Source of the DNA: Adiantum capillus-veneris
Taxonomy: Eukaryota > Streptophyta > Polypodiopsida > Polypodiales > Pteridaceae
DNA length: 64,000 bases
Direction of reading: 5' to 3'
Assembly: GCA_014529385.2 (NCBI GenBank)
Contig: CM043960.1
Location: 116,942,043 to 117,006,042, forward strand
The position numbers were made by a program, and so were the translations under genes. Positions 1 through 11,326 of the stretch are shown one piece after another. Within the stretch, counting starts at the first letter, position 1. The number at the start of each line of letters is the position of its first letter. Under the pieces are notes generated by a model that was not told the DNA's origin, did no database searches, and saw nothing but the letters and a program-made list of their open reading frames with translations.

Positions 1-2281
1 AAACCCTACTTTCAGACTTTGATGTAGAGCTTGGACCAATTGTAGAAAAATCCAAGGTTTTGGCTACTTCATGCATAAAAGCATCCAATTTCCTCTTATT
101 AGGCATTGTGAAAGTGTTGCCTATAATTCTACTTCGTGTTTGGGCATCAACCTCCAAATTTTTCAATAAATCACCCATGAGTGAGTTATGCTCGGGGCTA
201 GCCAATACCATTTTGGCCTCTTCCTCAGTATAACCAGTAGCAATCAAATCTTGTAAAGTATGCAATTTGTCTTAACCACCTGTAGTGATAGCTGATTTCT
301 CAGATATTTTAATCTGATCCTATACTGGAGTTGACTCAAGACTAGGAGTCATAACAAACACTGAAATCTCTCCCATTTCTACTCTTTGAGCAAAAACAAA
401 TAGAGCTGAAAGAAATGCTAATAGCCTGCTCCTGCACTGTGTCTTCCTCTTATCCGGGCTGAAAATCTCTACATGAATTCTCATAAACTCAGTGAGCCCA
501 GCTAACTTTACCCCCATTCTCAGCAAAACATAATGGTGCCCAGTTGTCTTTAGACATTTAGTCATACTTGGCTAGAAAACAAACCCTTTCTAAGAACCAC
601 TTAAGTTATTCTCTTCTACAATAGTCCACATTTTTTAACATGAAATACTATCTACCCCCTTCCCTTGGACCAAACTCGTTTTTCAAGTCTTCATCAGAAC
701 ATTTGGGTGTTGTAGTTATAGAGGTGAAAGGAAGTTGAAATACCTGTGCAACCACACCCAGACTGAGAGTTACCTTTTCCGATAAAGCTCCTCTTCAGAT
801 GTTGCTGATTCAGTATTTGGCCCTTGATATATTGGAATATCTATAATGATGACATTAGCTTGTGCCTGTGGTTGATTTTGAGGAGGTTGTGGAGGACCTG
901 CTTGCTGGTTCTCCTTATTAAAAGGCACTATCGGAATACCGCTTTCCTCTCTATGCTTTACCCACAATGCACATCTGAGACCTACCCAATGATTAGGGTC
1001 ACCACAATAGACACAAGGCATTACCCCTTGGGGTCTTCTCTGATTATTATCCTGATTTCTACCAGGTCCTCTCTGATTCCCCTGTCCTGGTGGTCTTCCT
1101 CGGAATGGAGCCACCTGATTTGCCTCTGCTGAAGCATTACCCCGACCAGTACCTGTAGATGGTTTATTCCTCTGTTTAGGATTGTACCATCACTAAGTAG
1201 TGGTATGCCCATCCTTCTCACATATTTCACAAAACCTCTTGTCCTTAGGAGCTATGACTGAATATCCAATACTCTTCAATTGCTGGATCAGATCAACCTG
1301 TCTTGTCCTTGTTTTTCTTAGCAGGACTCTTTTTCTTCTTTGTATCCTCTTCATCAGAGGAACTCTCTGAATCCGAGTCAGCAGAAGAAGATGTATCTGA
1401 CTCAGAACCCGATTCAAAACTCTTGGCTCCTCTTTTGCTAGACTTGGCCATGCCAAACCTCTTGTCAACTCTAGATGTAGCTTGTACAAGGTTATTGAAT
1501 CCTCCTGCAATGTCAATGCTAGCTACTGCATTTTTAACCCACTTCTTAACCCTTCAAGAAATAACATGCCAACATTTCATCAGTCGATCATTCATTTCCC
1601 TGCAGCCTTTCAACAAAGATTCTCAATTTTTGAGCAAAATCTTCTACTAGCATTGTACCCTGTTTGATACGACGCAGCTTTCTTAATTAAAATATCAGTA
1701 GGATTTTTCTCCTTTCAGAATCTTTGTAAAAAACCTAGACTAAGTGCATTGTAAGTAGGAAAGTGAGCTATACCATATTGGCTGAACCAACTCATGGCCT
1801 TTCCTTCCAATGTGGCTGCAAATTGCTCAAATTTGATAGGATCAGGGTACATAACCTGATATCCACTTGCTTGCCACCTTGTTTCAAATTGAGCTACATG
1901 ACAATTTGCATCCTCTTTTGAATTTCCTCTGAACTTGGCTGATTTAATCTGTGGGTTAGGAGGTTGTTGAGCCAGGGGGATAGAAGTCGGGAGTCTTGCA
2001 GGTCTTTGCGTGTTAGAAACCCTCAATGGGTCAAAGTGGAGTCGCCTTCTACTTCTTGTAGGGCCTCTTGTTAAGAGTAACGCTCCAACAAATTGCCTCA
2101 CTGCCATTCCCGTTGCTGCTCCAGAACCCTCCCCACCATAATTTACCAATGGTTCTTCAAGTAAATGATCAGTCCCATCATCTTCACCTATATCATCATA
2201 ATGGAAAGGATCTATAGTGCCTGCCCTGGCTTGAGCCCTTGTGTAATATACTCGAGAGTGTCTCCTACCCCTCTCAGACAT
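1..2281 (-). pseudogene. gag region of a decayed LTR retrotransposon (element F), truncated at window edge
   Basis: Read on the minus strand, the best piece starts at the ATG at 2281 and stays open to 1715. It has a proline/arginine-rich head and then a retrotransposon-gag-like stretch (FRGNSKEDANCHVAQFETRW and EGKAMSWFSQYG). Further on, in shifted frames, are a zinc-knuckle-like CEICEKDGH at about 1210 and a second cluster, CVYCGDPNHW, at about 990. An open minus frame of about 89 codons fills 1-268 (includes LHTLQDLIATGYTEEEAK), so the polyprotein continues past the window edge. Frameshifts and stops separate the pieces, so this is a dead copy. No protease, RT or integrase is visible, so the lineage cannot be set. 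The gag head is repeated at 7698-8118. Confidence 0.75.
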
Positions 2282-3384
2282 GCATTATTCCAGAAAATAC
2301 CTTCATAAACAGAAATGGAATACCTAATAACTGCATACGTCCTCAACAAAGAGAACATAATCCGCACGATCGCCAAATGTGTTGTGGTTCATCAACACAG
2401 AGAAAAACTAGTTCATCAAAATACTCTGATCCTCTCATAACTCGGATTTAACATTCAGAAACAGTAACATGAGACAGAGTATACGGAATGAGAGAAGAAG
2501 TAACTCAGAATAGAGAGTAAGAGTGCTTCATTCATCAAGAACAACTACAGATATCTCAATACAATCCGCCCCTTCACAGCGTACATAACCGACTTATATA
2601 AACTTTTCCAACAAGTTATAACAACCTCAGTCTTGATACAGTATAACTGTAAAATATCCGATTGATATCAACATCCGACTGACTACAATCCGACTTATAC
2701 ATATCCGATGAAGCATATCTGATTGACTAACAAAACACATCTGACTAACTACTAAACTGACATACTAATATGCATGTCAACAGTCATGAGGTACTGCTCT
2801 AAATGCTCACAACCCCATTAAGGGAGATTACCCTCCCTCTTTTCTTCTCTAGAGATTACCCTCCATGGCTCTCTGTTGAGTGCTGCAGTGTCCTCACCAA
2901 TCAATTTTTTTTTTCCTTTTAAAAAAATGATTCTATTTTTAGCTACCCAAAAAGAGAACCGATCTCTATGGCTCTACCCTTTGAGGCTTCAGCAAGCTAA
3001 AATGGCAACTTTTTTTAAAACCACCTCTCCTCTTTCATAAAGGAAAAAAGGAACACATCATTATAGCCTTAGCCCTTTGGGCATGCCAAAAGGGGATTTA
3101 GCTCCTAGATATGTAAGATAGTAATCCGTTCCATTCAACACACTTGAGTTAAAGCGAACCTATCTTTTTCCTGAGCCTTAGGTAGGGGGTATATACGTTA
3201 GGGGTTACTTTAAGAGAGTGAGAGCATGAAATGCAATGGAATGTTTTAGCTTTGGTAAAAGTATATATAAGTGCATTACGAGCTTACTCCAATGCACTAA
3301 GCGACATGAGCTCTCACGTGGGGTGGAGCAAGGGGATCAACGGTGCAGTGGGACTAGCTTGAATCTTGAGGTAAACATGAATGA

Positions 3385-3495
3385 AGGGTGCCCTTGTAAA
3401 ACCCAAGTTCGAATCCACGACCCCATGCCCCAACAAATTTTGACGTGTGCTAACCACCAAACCCACACACTTGTGTTTGGAAAAGTGGCACTCAC
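3385..3495 (-). mobile_element. tRNA-derived SINE-like unit, copy 1
   Basis: On the minus strand this reads like the RNA polymerase III promoter of a tRNA. An A-box-like TGGTTAGCACACG (near 3462) is followed about 45 bases later by a B-box-like GGATTCGAACTTGG (near 3405). The body does not fold as a functional tRNA by eye, which fits a SINE head. A near copy occurs in the second block. Confidence 0.5.
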
Positions 3496-3856
3496 ATATG
3501 ATCTTATAGGTAGTAAATCTAGATTGGCCCTCTGTCCAGATTTAGTGAGTGTCCGAGTTTAGTTTTTAAGGCCACCTAATGATCATAGGGGCCTAAGATC
3601 CGTGCTCGAGTTGCGCACCATGGATTCTCGTACCCCCCATCCGTGTCACTTAATCATGAGGGAGCTTACTTGGAAAGATTTTGTCACGAGAATACTCTTT
3701 TTTCTTTTTGCAAAACTCACAATTTTTGAGTGGATTGTATTGAGCACATCATAAAATTTACAAAACAACCTCAAACTCAGGTTGAGGCTTGAGGTGCTGA
3801 AGATTACAAAATGGATATCTACCGCCTGTTATAGAGGCTAATCCTAAACCTAACAT

Positions 3857-4156
3857 AGTGAAGATCTAGCCCACCTTTTCATGGAATGTATGGTGATCAC
3901 AGGCCTATCAGGAAAAATATGCAAGTGGATCCAAAGGGAATGGCATATCAGGTTCTTCAAGATTGATGGTTTCCTTGGTGGTAAGAAGATAGGAAACCGT
4001 ACTCTTATTATCAGCCCTCAAACTATTAGGAAGCAAGACTTGAAAGAATGGTCTAAAGCTACCCATATATATTATCAATCTACCTACTTTGTGTTATTTT
4101 TGTGCTTTGCTTGCTCACATCATTTTTTATTAGCACGTCAATTTAAATGCCACTAA
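3857..4156 (+). pseudogene. LINE reverse-transcriptase C-terminal remnant (zf-RVT-like), copy 1
   Basis: The frame from 3857 reads SEDLAHLFMEC and continues through a basic, Trp-containing tail (ICKWIQREWHIRFFKI) to a stop at 4156. The EDLAHLF..C pattern is typical of the zinc-binding domain at the end of plant LINE reverse transcriptases. No RT core is present upstream, so this is a 3' fragment. An almost identical frame is at 9886-10221. Confidence 0.5.
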
Positions 4157-4229
4157 TTATTATCCATCCTAAGCGAGCCTTGCACACTAGCTATCCTGCA
4201 CAGCAAACGATGGGACCCGATTCATCTTT

Positions 4230-4528
4230 ACGCCCGTCGATAGAGCACCCCATATCATCTTCCACAAAAATATCTTCATAGACTGCGACCACTTTGGCTT
4301 CTAAATGTTTTCCATGACTTCCTCCCACCGTTCTTCTGGCCATTATCTCTTCCATATTCTTTTGAGGGGGCTATACCACTTATTCTCTTGCATTAATGCA
4401 TGATAGATGCCTTTAGAATGAGGTTTCCATAAAATACGACATCCACTCAAACCCGATTCACAGATTGGCATTACAACCTTGTCCAACTCTTTTATCACTT
4501 TCACGGGAATACTCTTATATAAGTGCAT
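4230..4528 (-). pseudogene. LINE-like RT fragment in the opposite orientation, copy 1
   Basis: On the minus strand, from 4528, an open frame encodes KELDKVVMPICESGLSG and SPLKRIWKR. After a stop, the same region gives PEERWEEVME and then MKIFLWKMIWGAL. The last motif resembles the start of the LINE zf-RVT region (KIFLW..I.GAL). It faces the plus-strand C-terminal fragment just upstream, so one LINE end appears to have been inverted. The function call rests on short motifs only. Confidence 0.35.
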
Positions 4529-4554
4529 TGCAATGAGAGTAAAGCTAGAAAGAA

Positions 4555-4827
4555 GCCTTCCCTCCTAGAGGTAGCCCCTCATAGTGCACGGACGTATGAA
4601 GGCTACCATGTGCCAATCACAGCGGCATCAATGGAGGAGATCGGAGAAGATGCTCAGTCAAAAGCCGCTGAGGTGGTGCCTGACGAACATCAAGCTGCTA
4701 CTCTCTATGGGGTGCATGCAGAGGATCTACAAAATGAAACTGAGGACATCTGTTTAAACGGAGAGCTCTATATAGATATAGGAAGTTATGCTGAGCTATG
4801 CGAGGATGAGAGAGAGATCTCTTAAAG
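4555..4827 (+). CDS. Orphan acidic coding fragment, unknown
   Basis: An open frame starts at the end of the repeat block and continues through LLEVAPHSARTYEGYH, an acidic body (AAEVVPDEHQAATLYG, NETEDICLNGELYIDIG) and ELCEDEREIS before a stop. It is not low-complexity, and its composition looks like real protein rather than a shadow frame. No domain is recognised. It sits between the end of a repeat and a pair of CT-rich repeats upstream of the CACTA gene. It could therefore be a captured host exon or the 5' part of the CACTA gene. Start and splice sites are unknown. Confidence 0.3.
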
Positions 4828-4841
4828 CCATAAATATTGTA

Positions 4842-4995
4842 TTTGAACAATTTTGCTCCGTTTTGTAAAAACTCTGGCTCTCTAAGTACCTTCCATGTTG
4901 TATAATGCTCCTTTGATTTTGCGCTCACATCTTGGGCAATCCATGGCCACATGCAGCTCCACAACTTGGTTTTCCGACTGCAAGATTTGATTGTG

Positions 4996-5089
<94 letters not shown>

Positions 5090-5150
5090 AAAATTCTGAG
5101 TTATCGACTTGCCTCTTCCATCACTCAAGTTGAATAGAAGAAGAACGCGT
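4842..5150. repeat. Direct repeat a, with internal CT microsatellite
   Basis: The segment from tttgaacaattttgctcc to aagaacgcgt is repeated at 5250-5506, with a few substitutions and a different length of the internal (CT)n tract (about 5000-5087 here). The two copies are separated by about 100 bases. Confidence 0.85.
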
Positions 5151-5249
5151 TCTGTTGCTGCTAGCCTTTGAACATTCCAAAGCTACAAGCACCTTCAAGT
5201 TCTACGTCAAAAAAGAAAGAGATAGTTTGGATTCTTGTAGATTCTCCGT

Positions 5250-5402
5250 TTTGAACAATTTTGCTCCGTTTTGTAAATACTCTGGCTCTCTAAGTACCTT
5301 CTATGTTGTATAACACTCTTTTGATTTTGCGCTCACATCCTGGGCAATCCATGGCCACATGTAGCTCCACCACCTGGTTTTTCGACTGCAAGATTTGATT
5401 GT

Positions 5403-5443
<41 letters not shown>

Positions 5444-5506
5444 TGAAAATTCTAAGTTATCGACTTGCCTCTTCCATCACTCAAGTTGAATAGAAGAAGA
5501 ACGCGT
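5250..5506. repeat. Direct repeat b, with internal CT microsatellite
   Basis: Second copy of the unit at 4842-5150; the CT tract (about 5405-5440) is shorter. A third, separate (CT)n run lies at about 5619-5668 and ends in (TCTA)n. Confidence 0.85.
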
Positions 5507-5613
5507 CATTGCATCATTGTATTTATATGCGTCATTGTATTTAATGGTCTTTGCGTCCACTCCAGGTACGTATGCTCTAGGTATGTTCTCACAAGCAGGG
5601 ACGACGAGCACCT

Positions 5614-5679
<66 letters not shown>

Positions 5680-5747
5680 ACTTATTCTTTTTTTTCTACT
5701 CCATTCATTCAATATTAAGTTTAAATGTTAGTGTGTTTAATGCAAGT

Positions 5748-7086
5748 ATGGATGATGAGGAGTTTCTTTCTTCTTTGTCACCCCAGCAGAGACAGTGGTA
5801 CGTGGAGCATCATCGCTCTGGCGCACTATCGTGCGTTCCTACTCCATCCGCATCTCCCTCTGTTTCGGAGTCCTCAGCGCGCCGAAGCTTCGATGTCGAC
5901 GAGACGATCTTCACACCTGTCTAGGCGCCGACGCTCTAGTGGCTGCGGTGGCGGTTGTTGTGGGGGTGCCGCCACCGATGCTTCAACACTGCCTCGTGTT
6001 CGACGAGGCTCTTTACCTTTCCCCTTCTTTGCTCGTCCCGACACCAGCCACGGCATTGCCATCGACACCAGGTTTTGCGCGGCTGACTGCCGTTCCTAGT
6101 AGCTACACACCACTAGCTACTCCACCAGGGTCACTCCAGTGGGGATACTCCTCACTTCGGGGCTCAGACTCCAGTGGAGACACCTGACGTCCGTACCCCC
6201 GTTGACACGCCGCTAGAGACCCCTACCGGGACACCCAGGTTCACGCGTCAGCGGGTGGGAGGGCTTGCCTTACTCCGTCGACTCCAACGGCAACATCATC
6301 TTGGATGATGAAGGCAAGAAGGTGATTTCGCGCATGCGCGGTCTTTGCTCTCAGGTGTTTAGACACTACATACTAAACACCTGGAGTGAAGTACCGAATG
6401 ATTTAAAAGACAAAGTCATCAGCATGCTTCATGACGAGTTTTCCATTTCAATACGGAAGGACTGCTTCAATGAAGACGTGATGAAGGTTTGAATGCGCGA
6501 ATACTGCAAGCACAAGCGTTCCGAAGTGCAAAAAGCAATCAAGCATGGGTGGAACAGACCAGATTGGCTGGGCAAAGAAGATTGGAAGAATGCGAAGAAA
6601 GCAACGTGCGAGAATCCCGACAAGTGGAAGCAACAAAAGGAGGCAGCCAGAGCGCGAGTAGAGGTAGGGAGCTCGCACCACTTCGGGAGCGGCGGGTGGG
6701 CATCATTTGAGGCCGATTTTATAAGTATTTTCACATTGCTCTCTATGTTTGATAGTTTAGCGTTTATGGGTTTTTAAATTCTAACATAATGGATTATTTG
6801 TATGTTTTGATAGTGGTCATTTACAGGACGTGATCCCACACCGTACGAATGTGAGTACGCAGGCAGGACGGGCTTAAACGCCCTTATAGACATTCTGAGT
6901 TCTCACGGCGGCATGGTTAGTATTAGGGTTTATTCTTTTCTATTTGTTGTATTGTTTTATAAACGTCGCTATATGTTTACACTTACAAAAAGCTATCTTA
7001 TTGTTTTTTTTTGCAAAATCCGACAGATACGCCGCTTGGACGCGATGAGACGTCTGATTAGAGGACGTCGATTTATCCATAGCTAG
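5748..7086 (+). pseudogene. CACTA-transposon tnpA-like gene (Transposase_24/Ptta-En-Spm type), disrupted
   Basis: An ATG at 5748 opens MDDEEFLSSLSPQQRQW, followed by a Ser/Pro/Thr-rich low-complexity head that shifts frame several times. From 6265 the frame carries the conserved core: VFRHYILNTWSEVPNDL, FSISIRKDCFNEDVMKV, a stop (TGA, 6490-6492), then MREYCKHKRSEVQKAI, a W-rich helix pair, and VGSSHHFGSGGWASF at the position of the family's H-x-G-S motif. Likely later exons are 6827-6915 and 7027-7086, flanked by AG and GT. The protein family accompanies the catalytic tnpD transposase in plant CACTA elements and binds subterminal repeats; no tnpD is seen here. The match to the plus-strand right end at 7697 supports the assignment. 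The copy is inactive. Confidence 0.6.
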
Positions 7087-7437
7087 ATAGCATTAGTTTC
7101 TTTTTGTCATAGCTTATGTATCATGAGACTACTTTTATACGTCTTTTTGAAAACCATGTATATTTTTAAAATAATGACAATGGTTTGTAACTATTACATT
7201 TGCAAAGTTTAACAATCAAGTGATTTTGCCTATGTGTACAATTGTCATTAATTTACTTTCATCAATTCACGCTTGTCACTTTGTAGTTTTATTTGTCAAA
7301 CAATACGTACTATGGATAATGGAGTTAATGGTTATATTGTCTTGTGGGTGACTATTTTGGGTCTATATCTACCTTTGCACTTTTTTTCAAAGGTGAAGAA
7401 TATATATGAAACATTCAATATGGTTGATGGGTGAATG

Positions 7438-7697
7438 CCCTGCCACCAAAAAAAATTTCTCTTGGGCGTCGCTATGAACGTCTCTATATAACGCTCTGCA
7501 GCGTCGCTATAGATGGCTCTGTAGCGTCGCTATAATCGTCGCTATAGGCGTCGCTATAGGCCTCGCTATAGCGACGCATATAGCGACTGACATAGCGACG
7601 TCCCCATATCGACGCTGGTAGCGACGTCGGGGGTTATAAAAACCCAGTGTAATTCCGTCGCTAACAGCGTCACAAGAGCACACAACCTCTTGTAGTG
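7438..7697 (+). mobile_element. CACTA transposon right end with subterminal repeats
   Basis: The sequence ends in ctcttgtagtg at 7697, whose reverse complement begins CACTACAAGAG, the classic plant CACTA terminus. Inside it (7465-7660) are at least six copies of gcgtcgctata in direct orientation and several tagcgacg copies in inverse orientation, the dense subterminal array expected for tnpA binding. The next bases are tta, then the gag sequence of repeat block 2, so the element inserted into or next to that gag. I could not find the left CACTA end, so its 5' side is deleted or rearranged. Confidence 0.8.
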
Positions 7698-9413
7698 TTA
7701 AAATATCAGTATGAGTTTTCTCCTTTCTGAATCTTTGTAAAAAAGCTAGACTAAGTGCATTGTAAGTAGAAAAGTGAGCTATACCATATTGGTTGAACCA
7801 ACTCATGGCCTTTCCTTCCAATGTGGCTGCAAATTGCTGAAGTTTGATAGGATCAGGGTACATAACCGGATATCCACTTGCTTGCCACCTTGTTTCAAAT
7901 TGAGCTACATGACAATCTGCATCCTCTTTTGACTTCCCTCTGAACTTGGCTGATTTAATCTGTGGGTTAGGAGGTTGTTGAGCCAGGGGGATAGAAGTCG
8001 GGAGTCTTGCAGGTCTTCGCTTGTTAGAAACCCTCAGTGGGTCAAAGTGGAGTCGCCTTCTACTTCTTGCAGGGCCTCTTGTCAAGAGTAACACTTCAAC
8101 AAATTGCCTCACTGCCATTCCCGCCTACTGCTCCAAAACCCTCCCCACCATAATTTACCAGTGGTTCTTCAAGTGATTGATCAGTCCCATCATCTTCACG
8201 TATATCATCATAATGGAAAGGATCTATATTGCTTGCCCTGGCCTGAGCCCTTGTGTAATATACTCGAGAGTGTCTCCTACCCCTCTCGGACGTGCATTAT
8301 TCCAGAAAGTACCTTCATAAACAGAAATGGAATACGTGATAACTGCATACGTCCTCAACAAAGAGAACATAACCCGCAGGATCGCCAAATGTGTTGTGGT
8401 TCATCAACACAGAGAAAAACTAGTTCATCAAAATACTCTGATCCTCTCATAACTCAGATTTAACATTCAGAAACAGTAACATGAGACTGAGTATACGGAA
8501 TGAGAGAAGAAGTAACTCAGAATAGAGAGTAAGAGTGCTTCATTCATCAAGAACAACTACAGATATCTCAATACAATCCGCCCCTTCACAGCGTACATAA
8601 CCGACTTATATAAACTTTTCCAACAAGTTATAACAACCTCAGTCTTGATACAGTATAACTGTAAAATATCCGATTGATATCAACATCCGACTGACTACAA
8701 TCCGACTTATACATATCCAATGAAGCATATTTGATTGACTAACAAAACAGATCTGACTAACTACTAAAGTGACATACTAATATGCCTGTCAACATTCATG
8801 AGGTGCTGCTCTAAATGCTCACAACCCCATTAAGGGAGATTACCCTCCCTCCTTTCTTCTCTGGAGATTACCTTCCACGGCTCTCTATTGAGTGTTGCAA
8901 TGTCCTTAGCAATTTTTTTTTTTTTTTTTTTTAATGATTCTATTTTTAGCCACCCAAAAAGAGAACCCATCTCTATGGCTCTACCCTTTGAGTATTGAGC
9001 AAGCTAAAATGGCAAACTTTTTTTTAAACCGCCTCTCCTCTTTCATCAAGGAAAAAAGGAACACATCATTATAGCTTTAGCCCTTTGGGCATGCCAAAAA
9101 GGGATTTAGCTCCTAGAAATGTAAGATAGTAATCCTAGAAATGTAAGATAGCAATCCGTTCCATTTAACACACTTGAGTTAAAGCGAACAATTCTTTTTC
9201 CTAAGCCTTGGGTAGGGGTATATAGGTTAGGGGTTACTTTAAGAGACTGAGAGCATGAAATGCAATGGAATGTTTTAGCTTTGGTAAAAGTATATATAAG
9301 TGCATTACGAGCTTACTCCAATGCACTAAGGGACATGGGCTCTCACGTGGGGTGGAGTAAGGGGATCAACGGTGCAGTGGGACTAGCTTGAATCTTGAGG
9401 TAAACATGAATGA

Positions 9414-9525
9414 AGGGCGCCCTTGTAAAACCCAAGTTCGAATCCACGATCCCATGCCCCAACAAATTTTGACGTGTGCTAACCACCAAGCCCACACACT
9501 TGTGTTTGGAAAAGTGGCACTCACA
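9414..9525 (-). mobile_element. tRNA-derived SINE-like unit, copy 2
   Basis: Block-2 counterpart of 3385-3495. The A-box-like TGGTTAGCACACG and B-box-like GGATTCGAACTTGG are preserved on the minus strand. Confidence 0.5.
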
Positions 9526-9885
9526 TTTGATCTTATAGGTAGTAAATCTGAATTGGCCCTCTGTCCAGATTTAGTGAGTGTCCGAGTTTAGTTTTTAAGG
9601 CCACCTAATGGTCGTAGGGGCTTGAGATCCGTGCTCGAGTTGCGCACCATGGATTCTCCTACCCCTCATCCGTGTCACTTAATCATGAGGGAGCTTACTT
9701 GGAAAGATTTTTTCACAGGAATACTCTTTTTTCTTTTTGCAAAACTCACAATTTTTGAGTGGATTGTATTGAGCACATCATAAAATTTACAAAACATCCT
9801 CAAGCTCAGGTTGAGGCTTGAGGTGCTGAAGATTACAAAATGGATATCTACCGCCTCTTACAGAGGCTAATCCTAACCCTAACAT

Positions 9886-10221
9886 AGTGAAGATCTAGCC
9901 CACCTTTTCATGGAATGCATGGCAATCCCAGGCCTGTCAGGAAAAATATGCAAGTGGATCCAAAGGGAATGGCATATCAGGTTCTTCAAGATTGATCGTT
10001 TCCTTGGTGGCAAGAAGATAGGAAACCATACTCTTATTACCAACACTCAAACTATTAGGAAGCAAGACTTGAAAGAATGGTCTAGAGCTACCCATATATA
10101 TTATCAATCTAACTACTTTGTGTTATTTTTGTGCTTTGCTTGCTCACATCATTTTTTATTAGCATGTCAATTTATGAATGCCACTAATTATTATTCGTCC
10201 AAAGCGAGCCTTGCACACTAA
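9886..10221 (+). pseudogene. LINE reverse-transcriptase C-terminal remnant, copy 2
   Basis: Same frame as 3857-4156 (SEDLAHLFMEC), with substitutions and a slightly longer tail before the stop. The opposing minus-strand LINE-like fragment is also present at about 10270-10571 (KELDKVVMPICESGLSGW, LKRIWKR). Confidence 0.5.
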
Positions 10222-10610
10222 CTATCCTGCATGCCAAACGATTGGACCCAATTCATCTTTCCTACATCTTTACGCCCGTTCGATAGAGCACCCCATATCA
10301 TCTTCCACAAAAATATCTTCATAGACTGCGACCACTTTGGCTTCTAAATGTTCTCCATGACTTCCTCCCACCGTTCTTCTGGCCATTATCGCTTCCATAT
10401 TCTTTTGAGGGGGCTATACCACTTATTCTCTTGCATTAATGCATGATAGATGCCTTTAGAATGAGGTTTCCATAAAAGACGCCATCCACTCAAACCCGAT
10501 TCACAGATTGGCATTACAACCTTGTCCAACTCTTTTATCAGTGTCATGGGAATACTCTTATATAAGTGCATTGCAATGAGAGTACAGCTAGACAGAAGCC
10601 TTCCCTCCTA

Positions 10611-11119
10611 TTGTACATATTTTGCAATCAATACAACTTGAGAGACCGTATATTGTAGACAAAGCTTTGCCAAGAAAAATGTTGTTTTCCCAATTGAAAC
10701 AATTGGGCTTACTTGGCGAGCCCATGCAGCGAATGTGCCATTCTTTAGTTGCATTTCAAGGAGCCAACAAAACTTTAATGAAAGAAGCACAAAAGATTTC
10801 TAGCCCTACTCCGAACACAACCTTTTCTACTTTGGCTCTTGCACAATCCAACATTGAGAACGTTGGGCAATCGCTTCGTACACTTTTGGCCTTGCTTGGT
10901 GCTTTGGAACTAAGTGTTGCTTGCCCTTCCTCAGAGTTGTCATGGCTAGTCACGAACATAGCAAGAGTGTCATTTTTTGGATTTATTAATATAATCTACT
11001 CTGACCATTGTGAGCTTCTTCTCCCATCTACTCTACTGTCTCCTCTTATATTTTATTTGATTATTAGCGAGATTCCTCCACTGCAACCTCCTGGAGTTTC
11101 ACTCTCCCTCTTACTCTTA
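10611..11119. other. Unassigned stretch with open frames, no recognised product
   Basis: A plus-strand frame runs open from 10622 through most of this stretch, and shorter minus frames (10608-10790, 10756-10959) overlap it. None shows a motif I recognise. The plus frame continues through a tRNA-like unit and a CT microsatellite, which argues against it being one real gene. Treat this as unannotated sequence, possibly a decayed gene or retroelement. Confidence 0.3.
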
Positions 11120-11121
11120 CC

Positions 11122-11222
11122 CTCACAAAAGGCGATAGGGGACTTGAACTCTCGCCCTGTCAAGAACTCAACATCTCTCCGAGCTGAGATAAACCATCGA
11201 GACAGACGTCCTCGCTGTAGAC
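11122..11222 (-). mobile_element. tRNA-like unit (SINE head or tRNA pseudogene)
   Basis: On the minus strand the order is TGGTTTATCTCAGCTCGG (A-box-like) and, about 45 bases later, GAGAGTTCAAGTCCC (B-box-like), ending near CTATCGCC. The arms do not pair as a full cloverleaf by eye and no anticodon can be set. This fits a tRNA-derived SINE or a decayed tRNA. A C9 run and (CT)n follow at 11252-11284. Confidence 0.4.
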
Positions 11223-11251
11223 ATTGCGTCCTTTACACTTACAGAACAACA

Positions 11252-11284
<33 letters not shown>

Positions 11285-11326
11285 TTGGGGGGCGCCGTAG
11301 TGCGCTTAAGCTCCCTATCAGCAACC

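Larger units (their letters stand above)
1687..4567. repeat. 2.9-kb direct-repeat block, copy 1
   Basis: From ttaaaatatcag at 1687 to cttccctccta at 4567 the sequence is repeated with only scattered differences at 7698-10610. The block contains the gag head of element F, AT-rich noncoding sequence at 2282-3380 with a short poly-T tract, a tRNA-derived SINE-like unit, and two LINE-like fragments in opposite orientations. Both copies stop at the same 3' word (ccctccta) and then diverge completely. I could not identify LTR ends or a primer site in it, so whether the block is an LTR plus leader or a segmental duplication is unresolved. Confidence 0.8.
7698..10610. repeat. 2.9-kb direct-repeat block, copy 2 (with gag head on minus strand)
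   Basis: Near copy of 1687-4567. The minus frame from 8118 to 7698 again carries the gag head (KSAKFRGKSKEDADCHV, GKAMSWFNQYG), cut by the CACTA end. Differences from copy 1 include a longer poly-T tract near 8912-8935 and a local tandem copy of cctagaaatgtaagatag near 9113-9155. Copy 2 ends at 10610, at the same word as copy 1. Confidence 0.8.

Noticed and set aside
4925-5133. Open frames of repeated Arg-Glu or Leu-Ser
   Set aside because: Products of (CT)n/(GA)n microsatellites; the same applies near 5465-5731, 12061-12237 and 16733-16933.
11122-11222. Functional tRNA gene
   Set aside because: Only the two internal promoter boxes are convincing; acceptor and anticodon arms do not pair by eye.
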